In this document: positions 34,089 through 43,428 of the stretch, piece after piece
Position numbering within the stretch: the stretch's first letter is position 1
How the letters are laid out: each line of letters starts with the position of its first letter
DNA from: WLMZ01 sp037139095
GTDB taxonomy: Bacteria; Actinomycetota; Acidimicrobiia; Acidimicrobiales; Ilumatobacteraceae
DNA: 56,419 nucleotides
NCBI GenBank assembly: GCA_037139095.1
Contig: JBAXHD010000013.1
Span: 1 to 56,419 of the forward strand
Direction of reading: 5' to 3'
Made by a program: the position numbers and the translations under genes
Notes under the pieces: generated by a model
Database searches by the model: none
Seen by the model: only the letters and a program-made list of their open reading frames with translations
What the model was told of the DNA's origin: nothing

Positions 34089-35296
34089 CAGCGGGTACCT
34101 GCCGATCCGAGATCGGCCATTGCATGGTCGCGGGCAAAGCGGTCGAGTGCGAATGGCGCGATGAGATCGGGTGTCTTACCCGTGGCAATGAGTTGCGCCA
34201 TTTGCTCGCCTCCGGCTGGGATGCCTTTGAAACCCCAGGTGCCCCAACCGGTTGAGATGACGAACCCGTCGACGCCGGTGAAGCCCATGATGGGCGAGAA
34301 GTCGGCCGACACATCGCAGATGCCGGTCCACTGGCGCAGCACGCGCAGGTCACGAAGGAACGGCAAACAGCTGGTGATCTTCTTTGCGCAGCTCGCGAGT
34401 GAGTTGAAGCTGGATTGCATCGAGTACGAGGGTTGGGGCTCGAACTCGGCCCCGATGAGCATTTGTCCACGCGGTGTCTGCGAGACGTAACACGACAACT
34501 CGGAGTCACTGATGATGCCCGAGAAACCGGGTGCATAGGCGTTGGTCACGAACGCTTGCAATGCATGTGTGCGAACGGGCAGACGCACATCGGCGTGTGC
34601 GGCGATCTTGGTGACATTGCCGCCTACGGCGCTCATCACGATGCCTGCTGAAATCGGGCCACGGTCGGTTTCGACGCCCACAACGCGCTCGCCGTCGCGG
34701 ATGAGGCCGGTGACCTTGGTGTGCTGCAACACGGTGACACCGCGCTGCATGGCTCCCTGCGCATAGGCCCACACCACACGGTCGTGTCGAGCTGTGGCGG
34801 CACCAACGTGATACGAGGCGCCAAGCACCGGATAGCGGCCGCTGCCGGTGAGATCAATCTGCGGACAGATCTGCTTGATTTCTTGTGGACCCACGACACG
34901 AGTTTCGGCGCCGCACGCCGTGTTGATCAGCGCCCTCGCTCGCTCGGCACGCATGCCGGTCTCGGTGTGCGCGATCCACAGCAAACCTTTGGTGGCGTGC
35001 ATGATCCAGCAGCCGGTTTCGTCTTCGAGGCCGGCATACAGCTCGAGGCTGTGTTGGTAGAACCGCACCGATTCGGGGATGCCGTAGTTGGCTCTGATGA
35101 TGGTGGTGTTGCGACCCGAGTTGCCTGAGCCGATGTAGTTGGCCTCGATGACCGCAACGTTGGTAATGCCATGTTGCGTGGCGAGGTAATAGGCCGTGGC
35201 AAGACCGTGGCCGCCGCCGCCGATGATGACCACGTCGTACGAACTCTTTGGCTCGTGCCACTTCATTTCGAGCAGCGTCTCAACGAACTCATTCAT
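34088..35296 (-). CDS. soxB: Sarcosine oxidase beta subunit
   Basis: 402 residues. The FAD dinucleotide motif is VVIIGGGGHGLATAYYLA (residues about 20-37), with EANYIGSGNSGRNTTIIR following and the DAO-family C-terminal G-W-G-T-W-G-F-K-G block. It is the amine-oxidising subunit of heterotetrameric sarcosine oxidase. ATG 35296 overlaps the SoxG stop (ATGA); a longer frame upstream lies inside SoxG. The order A-G-B-D here differs from the common B-D-A-G. Confidence 0.9.
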   Translation of the reverse strand: MNEFVETLLEMKWHEPKSSYDVVIIGGGGHGLATAYYLATQHGITNVAVIEANYIGSGNSGRNTTIIRANYGIPESVRFYQHSLELYAGLEDETGCWIMHATKGLLWIAHTETGMRAERARALINTACGAETRVVGPQEIKQICPQIDLTGSGRYPVLGASYHVGAATARHDRVVWAYAQGAMQRGVTVLQHTKVTGLIRDGERVVGVETDRGPISAGIVMSAVGGNVTKIAAHADVRLPVRTHALQAFVTNAYAPGFSGIISDSELSCYVSQTPRGQMLIGAEFEPQPSYSMQSSFNSLASCAKKITSCLPFLRDLRVLRQWTGICDVSADFSPIMGFTGVDGFVISTGWGTWGFKGIPAGGEQMAQLIATGKTPDLIAPFALDRFARDHAMADLGSAGTR

Positions 35297-35685
35297 GAAA
35301 TACGCTCCGACAGTTCGGCTGCATACGGACTTGCGCAGAGCAGCAGGGATAGCTCGTTGGTGAGCCACATCTTCGCGGGTACACCGGCAACGTAACCCTG
35401 AACCAGCGCTGGTCGGTGCGATGGCGCATGCCACTCGATGTGTCGCGTGATGTGCTCGAGCTCTTGTTGGTCGAGCCAGCAGCCAACAAACCCGGTTTCG
35501 TCGACCACGATCGAATGCGGGTCGGCGGCTTCAACCTCGGCGGCGTCGGCTTCGGTTGCGGCGATGGCAAAGATGTCGTCGGGAGCGATGCGTAACGCGG
35601 TTACATGCGCGGGCCACGTTGCTGCATCGAGAATGTGGGGTGCGGATACGACACGTATGCCGCGCAAGGTGTTAAGCGCGAGCAC
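35293..35685 (-). CDS. soxG: Sarcosine oxidase gamma subunit-like (short)
   Basis: 130 residues, against roughly 200 in typical SoxG. The GYVAGVPAKMWLTNELSLLL segment and overall helix pattern fit the gamma subunit, which resembles the GcvT-like fold. The start is GTG 35685 with GGAGG about 6 nt upstream, overlapping the SoxA end by 14 nt; the stop overlaps the SoxB start. The assignment rests on position plus a short motif, so it is moderately sure. Confidence 0.75.
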   Translation of the reverse strand: MLALNTLRGIRVVSAPHILDAATWPAHVTALRIAPDDIFAIAATEADAAEVEAADPHSIVVDETGFVGCWLDQQELEHITRHIEWHAPSHRPALVQGYVAGVPAKMWLTNELSLLLCASPYAAELSERIS

Positions 35686-37894
35686 GGCGGCCCTCCGAAT
35701 CGTAGAACGGTAAATCGGTGATCGAAGCAGTACGTCCGTCGATCTGAACCTGCTCGGGGAACGGCGTGTGCTTCAGCCAACCGAGCATCACAGCGTGGCC
35801 CATGAGCGGCGAGTTGAAGCTCGAGGCCACATGCCCCACGACATTGCCCTCGGACCAAATGGGGCTGCCCTCGGTGGGTGCAGCGCCGGGCATCGTGAAG
35901 CCGAACAGCCGACGATGGTCGGGAAGCGTGGCGGTGCGTGCGAGTGCGCTTTGACCTAAGAAGAACGGCTTGTCCATCTTCACGGCCCAATCCATGTCGA
36001 GGCGGCGTGGTGTGGAGTCGAGTTCGGTGTCCATACCCACGATCACGTGACCCTTTTCGAGTCGGAGCCCAAAGAGCGCCTGCAGACCGTGGGGCTTGAT
36101 GCCCAAGTCTCGGCCTGCGGCCATGAGAGCCCGCCACAGCGAAACCGATTGGTCGACGGCATGGTGTAGTTCGAATGAAGCCTCGCCGGTGAAACTGAGA
36201 CGCATGACATGGCACGGGATGCCTGCGACTTCGGTGTGGCGATGCTGCAAGAACTTCGGCGGCTCGGCGAGACCAACGCGTTGCAGGAGTTCGCCAGCGA
36301 GTGGCCCGGTCACGTTGATGGCAGCAAGCGACATCGTGCGGTCGAGGATGTTCACCTGTAGTGCCCACGTCTCGGCCCAGTCGCGTACCCACATCTCAGC
36401 ATTGGCTGCGCCACCCGATGTGAAGGTGAGCACGAAGCGAGTTTCTGTCTCGCGACAGATCATGCCGTCGTCGATGAGATGGCCGCGCTCGTTGAGCAGC
36501 AACACATAACGCGATCGGCCTGGCTTGATGTCGGCCACCGTGGTTGGGTAGAGCCGCTCGAGGAACTCGACAGCATCGGGGCCGGTGACCACGAGCTTGC
36601 CAAGGGTGCTCACGTCGCCCAACGACACCGCTTCGCGAACGGCCCAATACTCGACCGTGTGGTCGCCGTAGTTCCACGGCCGCCACCATCCGCCGAAGCG
36701 GTCCATCTGTGCGCCGAGGGCAAGGTGCTCGTCGTGTAGCGGCGAGTAGCGAAAGACGTCGGTGTACGTGTCGGCGGCGGCTTCGGACAGCGTGATCTGA
36801 CGCGATGCTGGACGAGCGGTGAAGAGTGCGGGAGTGGCCCCAGAGCGTTCGGCGACGAATGCCTGCAGATGGGGGCCGCACACCGAACCTTGGCATGTGC
36901 CAGTGCCACACAGGCTTGCGCGCTTGACCAATTCGAGTTCGTGGAATCCGCGGGCCCACACGCCTTCGAGGTCTTCGACCTCAACGCGTGCGCACGGGCA
37001 CACAGTGCCGGCAGTAGGGCACGGTGGCAATGCGAATTTTTGGGCGGCAGGTCCAACCACAGTGACCGGAAGGCCGAACGACATGCGTGCCAAAAGGTCT
37101 CGTGGAGCGAACCCGAGACCGACAATGAGGGTGCTGCACGCAGTTGTGGTTTGGGTGCCGTGGTCATCAGCGGTGACCACTGCTGTGACAGCGCCGTGTT
37201 CGTTGCCTTCGATTCGCACGATGCGTCCGGGCACAGCGACACACGGAACGCCGGCCGGAAGGTGTCCGACGGCAACGGCATCGGGCAGCGGCACGCCGGA
37301 TGCGTGCAGTTGCTCGGCGGCGCGCGCAGTAACGATGCCGCGCAAGTTGTTGCCGGGGCACACCGGCTGCAGTTCGGCGGCGCCGGTGGCGACGATGACT
37401 TGATGTGCATGGATGTGAGCCATGCCGGTGGGCTGACGCACGATCACTGTGGGGCCGCCATAGATGGCGACGACTTCGTTGCCATCGCGCGCGTCGAGCA
37501 CCAACACATTGTGCCCGTCGTTGCGAGCCTCGGCGGCTGCGGCTGTGCCGCTTGACCCGGCGCCGATGACAACGACATCGACCTCGGAGCGGGTGACACC
37601 GACAACATCGGCAAGTGGTGTCTTGGTGATGTCGGCCTGCACCACGTTGGGGAACGCTGGGTTGCCAGTGGAAGGGTGACGGCGCACAACAAGGCCCGGT
37701 GTGGCCGGGGTCTGGCAGGTGCGCACGTACGGCACACCGTCTACCTCGGCCGAACAGTTGGGGCAGTCGCCCCCGAGGCACAATGTGCCGCCGAACTTGG
37801 GATGCTCGCCGCCGCGCAGAATCGCAGTAGCGACCGAGTCGCCGTCGCTATAGGCGACGGGCTGGCCATCGACAACGATGCGCCGATTGCTCAT
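35672..37894 (-). CDS. soxA: Sarcosine oxidase alpha subunit-like, short and cysteine-rich
   Basis: 740 residues, against about 960 for classical SoxA. An N-terminal Fer2_4 domain has C39, C44, C47 and C60 (CLGGDCPNC, VRTC). An FAD-type Rossmann motif (VVIGAGSSGTAAAAEAR) follows. The region that should bind NAD is shortened. A BFD-like cysteine set (VCPCARVEV, CGTGTCQGSVC) precedes a C-terminal GcvT/aminomethyl-transferase domain (about 380-740; WWRPWNYGD, LVVTGPDAVEFLERLY, SFTGEASFELH). The GcvT part moves one-carbon units to tetrahydrofolate. The start overlaps the stop of the next upstream gene. The intact cysteine sets suggest two [2Fe-2S] clusters, as in opine- or cyanide-forming oxidases. 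Confidence 0.85.
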   Translation of the reverse strand: MSNRRIVVDGQPVAYSDGDSVATAILRGGEHPKFGGTLCLGGDCPNCSAEVDGVPYVRTCQTPATPGLVVRRHPSTGNPAFPNVVQADITKTPLADVVGVTRSEVDVVVIGAGSSGTAAAAEARNDGHNVLVLDARDGNEVVAIYGGPTVIVRQPTGMAHIHAHQVIVATGAAELQPVCPGNNLRGIVTARAAEQLHASGVPLPDAVAVGHLPAGVPCVAVPGRIVRIEGNEHGAVTAVVTADDHGTQTTTACSTLIVGLGFAPRDLLARMSFGLPVTVVGPAAQKFALPPCPTAGTVCPCARVEVEDLEGVWARGFHELELVKRASLCGTGTCQGSVCGPHLQAFVAERSGATPALFTARPASRQITLSEAAADTYTDVFRYSPLHDEHLALGAQMDRFGGWWRPWNYGDHTVEYWAVREAVSLGDVSTLGKLVVTGPDAVEFLERLYPTTVADIKPGRSRYVLLLNERGHLIDDGMICRETETRFVLTFTSGGAANAEMWVRDWAETWALQVNILDRTMSLAAINVTGPLAGELLQRVGLAEPPKFLQHRHTEVAGIPCHVMRLSFTGEASFELHHAVDQSVSLWRALMAAGRDLGIKPHGLQALFGLRLEKGHVIVGMDTELDSTPRRLDMDWAVKMDKPFFLGQSALARTATLPDHRRLFGFTMPGAAPTEGSPIWSEGNVVGHVASSFNSPLMGHAVMLGWLKHTPFPEQVQIDGRTASITDLPFYDSEGRRARA

Positions 37895-40332
37895 TGACGC
37901 ATCCTCGAACCGGTTGGATCGAAGATCGGCGACAATTGCAGTCGAGCAGGACGCCGACGGCCAATGATTTCGATTTCGAACTCACCCGCATCGGCGGTGG
38001 CCAAGTGAGTTGGCACATAACCAAGCGCCAGCGACGCCTTGCTGTAGTGGGCGTAGCCGCCCGATGTGACCCAACCAACCACTTCGCCATCGTGCCAGAT
38101 TGGCTCGTCGCCGATTACGTCAGCCGGGTCATCGGGATCGGGCTCGACCAGCAGTGTCACCAGGCGGCGCGCCGGACCTGTGGCCAACTCGGCTTCGTGG
38201 GCAGAGCGGCCGATGAACTCATGATCGAGCTTGATGTACGACAAGATGCCCGATTCGAGCGGCGTGTAGATGGGGCGGTACTCGCGGAACCACGTGCCGA
38301 AGTTCTTCTCGATGCGCAGTGACATCAGTGCGCGGAAGCCGAAGAGACGAATGCCGAACTCTTCGCCAGCGGCCATGATCTGATCGAACAGCGCTCGCTG
38401 ATACTCGGGGGCAACCCACAGTTCGTAGCCGAGGTCGCCCGAGTAGGTGAGCCGGCCAACCTTGGCAGGAATCATGCCGAGGTCGATGTGCTTGAAGTCC
38501 ATGAACTTGAACGACGATGTCGACAGATCGAAGTCGGTGATCTTGGCGAGCACGTCGCGGGCATGTGGGCCAGCAAGCGACAAACCAACAAGGCCGAGGC
38601 CCAGCACTTCGAACGTAACGCTGTCATCGCTGGGCAGGTGATCGATGAACCAACGGCTGTGGTGCACCTCGGCCGCCTGCGAGCCGAACAAGTAGAACTC
38701 TTCTTCGCCGAGGCGGGCAACGGTGAACTCGCCCACGATGCGACCCGCTGGGTTCAGCATTGCTGTGAGCACAATGCGGCCGATGTTGGGCATGCGGTTC
38801 GTGAGCAGGCTCGAGAGCCATGCCGCTGCGCCGGAACCTTTGACCCGATACTTGGCGAAGTTAGAGATTTCGGTGAGGCCAACACGCTCGCGCACGGCGG
38901 TGCACTCGGCAGCAACTTGATCCCACGCGTTGCTGCGACGGAACGTGACCTCTTCCTTGGGCTCCTTGCCTGGCTCTTGGAACCACAGTGCATGCTCGAG
39001 CCCGAACGACGCGCCCCACACAGCATTGGCATCGGTGAGTCGGTCGTAGATGGGCGTGGTGTGCAGTGGTCGGCCAGCAGCAAGTTCTTCGTTGGGGAAG
39101 GTGATGCGGAAGCGGCGGGCGTAGTTCTCGCGCACCTTTGCGTTGGTATATGGCAGCGTTGCGTAATCGCCATAACGGGCGACGTCCATGCCCCAGATGT
39201 CGAGACCGCTATCGCCCTGTGTCATCCAGTTGGCGAGGGCAAGTCCCACACCGCCGCCCTGTGACAGGCCGGCCATTACCGCGCATGCAACCCAGCAGTT
39301 ACGAATGCCGCGGATGGGGCCCACGAGTGGGTTGCCGTCGGGCGAGAACGTGAACGGCCCGTTGATGACGCGCTTGATACCGGCGGTTGCCATTGCTGGG
39401 TAGTGCTTGAACGCCACTTCGAGTTCGGGTGCGATGCGATCGAGATCGGGGTCGAGCAGTCGCTGGGCGAAGTCCCACGGAGTCTCCTTTGGCGACCACG
39501 GCACACAGGCCTGCTCGTACGTGCCGAGCAACATTCCACCTTGCTCTTGGCGAATGTAGATCTCGCCAGCAAAGTCGAGTGCCATCGGCATCTCCTTACC
39601 GGTGGAGGCCACATGCGCTGCAACCTCGGGCATGTCCTCGGTGACGAGATACATGTGCTCCATTGCGAGCACCGGAAGTTCGATGCCGACCATGCGGCCG
39701 ACTTCGCGAGCCCACAATCCGCCAGCGTTCACGATGTGTTCGGCGTGGATTGATTGGCCGACATCGGTGTGCACATCCCAAGTGCCATCGGAGCGTTGGG
39801 TCAGTGCGTTCACCCATGTGTTGCGATAGATCTCGGCGCCAGCGTTACGGGCGCAGATGGCATAGGCGTGGGTGACGCCCGAGGGATCGACGTGACCCTC
39901 GACTGGGTCGTAGAGCGCACCGATGAAGTACTTCTCTTCCAGCAATGGGAAGAGCGACTTGGCCTCAGATGGTGTGATCAGTTCGAGATCCATGCCGAGG
40001 TAGCGGCCGCGTGACTGGGCCATGCGCAAGAAGTCCATGCGCACTTCGGTGTCGGCCAGCATCAGACCGCCAGGAAGGTGGATGCTGCAGTTCTGACCTG
40101 ACTCACGCTCGATGTTTTCGTACAACTCGATGGTGTACTGCTGCAGCTTCGACACGTTGGGGTCACCGTTGAGCGTGTGCATGCCGCCCGCGGCATGCCA
40201 CGTGGATCCGGCGGTGAGCTCTTTGCGCTCGAGAAGGACTACGTCGGTCCAACCAGCCTTGGTGAGATGGTAGAGAACGCTGGCACCGACGACACCGCCG
40301 CCAATCACGACGACCTGAGCTGAAGACTTCAC
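37891..40332 (-). CDS. FAD oxidoreductase-GcvT fusion (dimethylglycine/sarcosine dehydrogenase-like)
   Basis: 813 residues. The N-half is a DAO-type flavoprotein (VVVIGGGVVGASVLYHLTKAGW, then S-T-W-H46-A-A-G, where the His is the covalent FAD site in dimethylglycine dehydrogenase). The C-half is a GcvT folate-binding domain (RVGLTEISNFAKYRVKGSGA, TYSGDLGYELWVAPEY, ALMSLRIEKNFGTWFREY). It should oxidatively demethylate dimethylglycine or sarcosine and pass formaldehyde to tetrahydrofolate. The start is GTG 40332, with AAGGA 8 nt upstream. It follows the MttB-like gene and is coupled to soxA by a 4-nt overlap. Confidence 0.9.
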   Translation of the reverse strand: MKSSAQVVVIGGGVVGASVLYHLTKAGWTDVVLLERKELTAGSTWHAAGGMHTLNGDPNVSKLQQYTIELYENIERESGQNCSIHLPGGLMLADTEVRMDFLRMAQSRGRYLGMDLELITPSEAKSLFPLLEEKYFIGALYDPVEGHVDPSGVTHAYAICARNAGAEIYRNTWVNALTQRSDGTWDVHTDVGQSIHAEHIVNAGGLWAREVGRMVGIELPVLAMEHMYLVTEDMPEVAAHVASTGKEMPMALDFAGEIYIRQEQGGMLLGTYEQACVPWSPKETPWDFAQRLLDPDLDRIAPELEVAFKHYPAMATAGIKRVINGPFTFSPDGNPLVGPIRGIRNCWVACAVMAGLSQGGGVGLALANWMTQGDSGLDIWGMDVARYGDYATLPYTNAKVRENYARRFRITFPNEELAAGRPLHTTPIYDRLTDANAVWGASFGLEHALWFQEPGKEPKEEVTFRRSNAWDQVAAECTAVRERVGLTEISNFAKYRVKGSGAAAWLSSLLTNRMPNIGRIVLTAMLNPAGRIVGEFTVARLGEEEFYLFGSQAAEVHHSRWFIDHLPSDDSVTFEVLGLGLVGLSLAGPHARDVLAKITDFDLSTSSFKFMDFKHIDLGMIPAKVGRLTYSGDLGYELWVAPEYQRALFDQIMAAGEEFGIRLFGFRALMSLRIEKNFGTWFREYRPIYTPLESGILSYIKLDHEFIGRSAHEAELATGPARRLVTLLVEPDPDDPADVIGDEPIWHDGEVVGWVTSGGYAHYSKASLALGYVPTHLATADAGEFEIEIIGRRRPARLQLSPIFDPTGSRMRQ

Positions 40333-40386
40333 TGAGAATCCTTTCGAAATGAGCTACTGCGTAGTACTTGTGGCCGAGGCTTCGGC

Positions 40387-41946
40387 CTAGAAGTCGGTGG
40401 GGACTCCACCTTCGGAATGACGACGATCGACAAATGCTTGCAGTTCTTCGCGCACCGCAGCGTCAATCGGCGGCGGCTCGTATGCAGCAAGCATTTCTTT
40501 CCAGATCTGGTTGGCCCGCTGGGGTGCCGTGGGGCTTCCGCCCTCTTCCCATGATTCGTAATTGCGCCAGTCGGAGATCATTGGCTTATGGAAGGCCGTG
40601 CGGAAGCGGTCTTGCGTGTGCTGCGTGCCGAAGAAGTGGCCGCCGGGGCCCACATCGCGAATGGCTTCAAGTCCGAGCGACGCTTCGTCGACCACCGGTG
40701 GCTCGAGGAATGCCGACACCATGTGCAGCAGATCGGCGTCGATGATCATCTTTTCGTAGCCGGCGTGCAAGCCGCCTTCCATCCATCCGGCGCCGTGCAT
40801 CAGCATGTTGGCGCCACCCATGGTTGCGCCCCACAACGAGAACACCGACTCGTATGCGGCTTGGGCGTCTACCGCGTTTGCGGCGCAAACGTTTGAGCTG
40901 CGATACGGCAGGTTGTAGCGACGGGCGAGTTGGCCACCAACCATTGCAGTGCGCATGTACTCGGGCGTGCCGAACGCCGGGGCGCCCGACTGCATGTCGA
41001 CGTTTGAGGTGAACCCGCCGTAGACCGCAGGTGATCCGGGGCGCACGATCTGCGTGAACGCAATGCCTGCGAGCGCTTCGGCGTTTTGCAGTGCGAGTGC
41101 GCCAGCCAGGGTGACGGGCGCCATTGCGCCGGCCAACGTGAACGGGGTGAGCACCACGATTTGGTTGCGTGACGAAAACTCCATGATGCCTTGCAGCATT
41201 GGGATGTCGAGTCGCAACGGCGAACTGGTGTTGATGACGGTGAAGATCGATGGTTCGCGGTCGAGGGTTGCGTCGTCGATCTGGCGAGCGATGCGCACCA
41301 TCTCAAGACAATCGCGGTTGCGCTGGCGACCAAGGCTGTAGGCGTGCAGCGGCTTGTCGCTCAACGTGAGCGCATCGAAGGTGGCGTCGAGGTGGCGGAT
41401 CGATGCATGCAGATCGATGGGCTCTACGGGATAGCCGGCCAAGAAGTGAACGCTGTTGAGCATCTGGGCGAGCCGGATGAGGTTCTTGTAGTCGGCGTGG
41501 TTGCCGGTGCGGCGGCCGTGGTCCATGTCGAATGCGTTTGGAGCGCTGGCCACCGAGCCGAACGCCATGTAGTCGCCACCGATGACGAGGTTGTTCGCAG
41601 GGTTGCGGCTGTGAAAGGTGAACGACGATGGTGCGGTCTTGATCTTCTCGAGCACCATCTCGCGGTCGAACCGAACTCGAACGCTGCCGGGCTCGATGCG
41701 GGCGCCTGCATTGGCCAACAGTTGACGAGCGTCGGCGTCGAGAAAGTCCATGCCGATCTCTTCGAGAATCTGCATCGACGCGTCGTGAATCATTTCGATT
41801 TCGTCGGCTGACACCACATCGGTTGGCTTGTACGGCATGCGCGGCTGAGCCAGCGGACGTTGTACGGGAAGGCGGCTTCGCTCAGCAGTAGAGCGGCCCT
41901 TGCGGCGTGGACTGCCGCTCGGAGCTTCGCTGTGAATTTCGCTCAT
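40387..41946 (-). CDS. Trimethylamine methyltransferase (MttB)-family protein, non-pyrrolysine
   Basis: 519 residues of the MttB/COG5598 superfamily (YKNLIRLAQMLNSVHFLAGYPVEP, FTQIVRPGSPAVYGGFTSNVDM, LARRYNLPYR). There is no in-frame TAG, so it belongs to the non-pyrrolysine group, whose studied members demethylate glycine betaine and related quaternary amines with a corrinoid protein. ATG 41946 has GGGAG 7 nt upstream. It is the first gene of the minus-strand operon leading to the demethylating flavoprotein and sarcosine oxidase. No corrinoid protein gene is in the window. Confidence 0.88.
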   Translation of the reverse strand: MSEIHSEAPSGSPRRKGRSTAERSRLPVQRPLAQPRMPYKPTDVVSADEIEMIHDASMQILEEIGMDFLDADARQLLANAGARIEPGSVRVRFDREMVLEKIKTAPSSFTFHSRNPANNLVIGGDYMAFGSVASAPNAFDMDHGRRTGNHADYKNLIRLAQMLNSVHFLAGYPVEPIDLHASIRHLDATFDALTLSDKPLHAYSLGRQRNRDCLEMVRIARQIDDATLDREPSIFTVINTSSPLRLDIPMLQGIMEFSSRNQIVVLTPFTLAGAMAPVTLAGALALQNAEALAGIAFTQIVRPGSPAVYGGFTSNVDMQSGAPAFGTPEYMRTAMVGGQLARRYNLPYRSSNVCAANAVDAQAAYESVFSLWGATMGGANMLMHGAGWMEGGLHAGYEKMIIDADLLHMVSAFLEPPVVDEASLGLEAIRDVGPGGHFFGTQHTQDRFRTAFHKPMISDWRNYESWEEGGSPTAPQRANQIWKEMLAAYEPPPIDAAVREELQAFVDRRHSEGGVPTDF

Positions 41947-42042
41947 GATGTGCTCCCGAGTGCGACGCGCCGACCCGGAGATACTACTCCTTCAAAGTTT
42001 GCACAGACGTACCGTGAATTACTTCGTTCGCGGTTGGGACGG

Positions 42043-42097
42043 TTCGCCCGTCAAGCGTGAGCGCACGGCAACCATGCGCTCACGCTTCATGGGCGAA
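42043..42097. repeat. Long near-perfect hairpin between divergent genes
   Basis: Outer arms TTCGCCC (42043-42049) and GGGCGAA (42091-42097) and inner arms AAGCGTGAGCGC (42053-42064) and GCGCTCACGCTT (42076-42087) pair perfectly. The 3-nt joints between them (GTC and CAT) add one Watson-Crick and one wobble pair. The loop is 11 nt. Only this copy is present in the window. It lies between the MttB-like operon and the glycosyltransferase gene, ending 26 nt before the latter's GTG. It may be a regulatory RNA structure, an operator or a mobile remnant; no T-run follows. Confidence 0.6.
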
Positions 42098-42123
42098 ATG
42101 GTGGTCGCGACTAAGTTGCCCGT

Positions 42124-43428
42124 GTGAATGAAGCCGTGAGCAGCTTGGCCCAACAAGATCGTGCGGCGGGCTTCGATCGTGTGACCCGTCGGGCGATTGT
42201 TGCGGCCACCGTTCTCGGTGCCGCTTGGCGAATCGCGATGTTGATCAATCGGTGGAATCTGGGCTTGGTTTTCAACGATTCGGTCTATTACAGCTATCAA
42301 GCGCAACACAACGCCCAAGGCGAATGGTTTCGTTTGGTGTTCACCAACGGACCTGGTGCCGAGCATCCGCCGGTGGCGTCTTTGCTGATGACCCCAGCAA
42401 GTCTGCTGCCCCACCTTGTGTCGTGGCAGCGCGCCACGAGCACCTTGTTGGGTATCGCAGTTGTTCCGCTGATTGCTTTGCTGGGTCTGCGGCTCGGCGG
42501 TAGGCGAGTGGCGGTTATTGCAGCGTTTGTTGCTGCCGTGTACCCCAACCTGTGGATCAATGATTCGCTCGTGATGTCTGAGTCTGCGGCGGTGTTCTTC
42601 GTGGTGATTGCGCTGCTGTGCGCATGGCAGTTTCAGCAGCGCTTCGACTACCGGTCGGCAATCATCACCGGTGTGGTGGTGGCGCTCGCGGCGCTCACTC
42701 GTAGCGAGATGGTTGCACTGGCTCCGTTGCTCGCCTTGATCGGATTCAGGTCGCGTCCTCGTCTCGAGTGGCTCAAGCGCGCCGTGGTCATGCTCGTAGT
42801 GGTTGGCGCCGTGATTGCGCCATGGATGATCTACAACTCCACTCGGTTCGATGCCCCGGTGTTGCTGAGCGCCAACGAGGGCATCACCATTCTTGGGGCC
42901 AACTGCGATGCCACCTATGGCGGTCCAAAAATGGGCGGTTGGCTCACGAGCTGCCTCAACGATGTCGTCATTCAGCCCGGTGAAGACGCTTCAGAGTTGT
43001 CGCGTCGCGAACACAAACTCGCGGTTCAGTACATGCGTGAGCATGTGCGTCGTTTACCACTGGTTGTTGCTGCTCGCTTACTGCGAACTGTCGATCTCTA
43101 CGGACTGCATGATCTGGTCTTGATCGACATGGCCGACCAGCGCGGCAGGGTCCAGTCGTGGGGCGGAATACTGAGTTGGTGGCTCCTCGCTCCGCTTGCT
43201 GCGGTGGGTTGGTGGCGTAGCCGTCGCCGCTGCGGATGGATATTGCTTGCTCCGGCCATCAGTGTGTTTGCAACCGCGGCCATCTTTTACGGTGCTCATC
43301 GATTGCGTGCTCCGCTTGAACCGGTTGTTGTGATCTGCGCGGCGATGGCGATGGCTGGCAGCGCCCTGGGGCAACGGCTCATTGGGCGCGTCTTGGCGCA
43401 TCCTCGGTTTGCGGCGTTAGCCAATTAG
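42124..43428 (+). CDS. GT-C-fold membrane glycosyltransferase (GT39/83-like)
   Basis: 434 residues with about ten membrane helices. The first extracytoplasmic loop has F-N-D-S-V-Y-Y, where the Asp suits the catalytic acidic residue of GT-C enzymes, and E-H-P-P follows in the next loop region. These enzymes transfer sugars from polyprenyl-phosphate donors to lipids or proteins outside the membrane. The start is GTG 42124; no ribosome site is clear. Its stop overlaps the convergent XRE gene by 4 nt. Acceptor and sugar are unknown. Confidence 0.82.
   Translation: MNEAVSSLAQQDRAAGFDRVTRRAIVAATVLGAAWRIAMLINRWNLGLVFNDSVYYSYQAQHNAQGEWFRLVFTNGPGAEHPPVASLLMTPASLLPHLVSWQRATSTLLGIAVVPLIALLGLRLGGRRVAVIAAFVAAVYPNLWINDSLVMSESAAVFFVVIALLCAWQFQQRFDYRSAIITGVVVALAALTRSEMVALAPLLALIGFRSRPRLEWLKRAVVMLVVVGAVIAPWMIYNSTRFDAPVLLSANEGITILGANCDATYGGPKMGGWLTSCLNDVVIQPGEDASELSRREHKLAVQYMREHVRRLPLVVAARLLRTVDLYGLHDLVLIDMADQRGRVQSWGGILSWWLLAPLAAVGWWRSRRRCGWILLAPAISVFATAAIFYGAHRLRAPLEPVVVICAAMAMAGSALGQRLIGRVLAHPRFAALAN

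Noticed and set aside
40387..41946. Pyrrolysine in the MttB-like protein
   Set aside because: The frame contains no internal TAG and the region around the usual pyrrolysine position is ordinary coding sequence.
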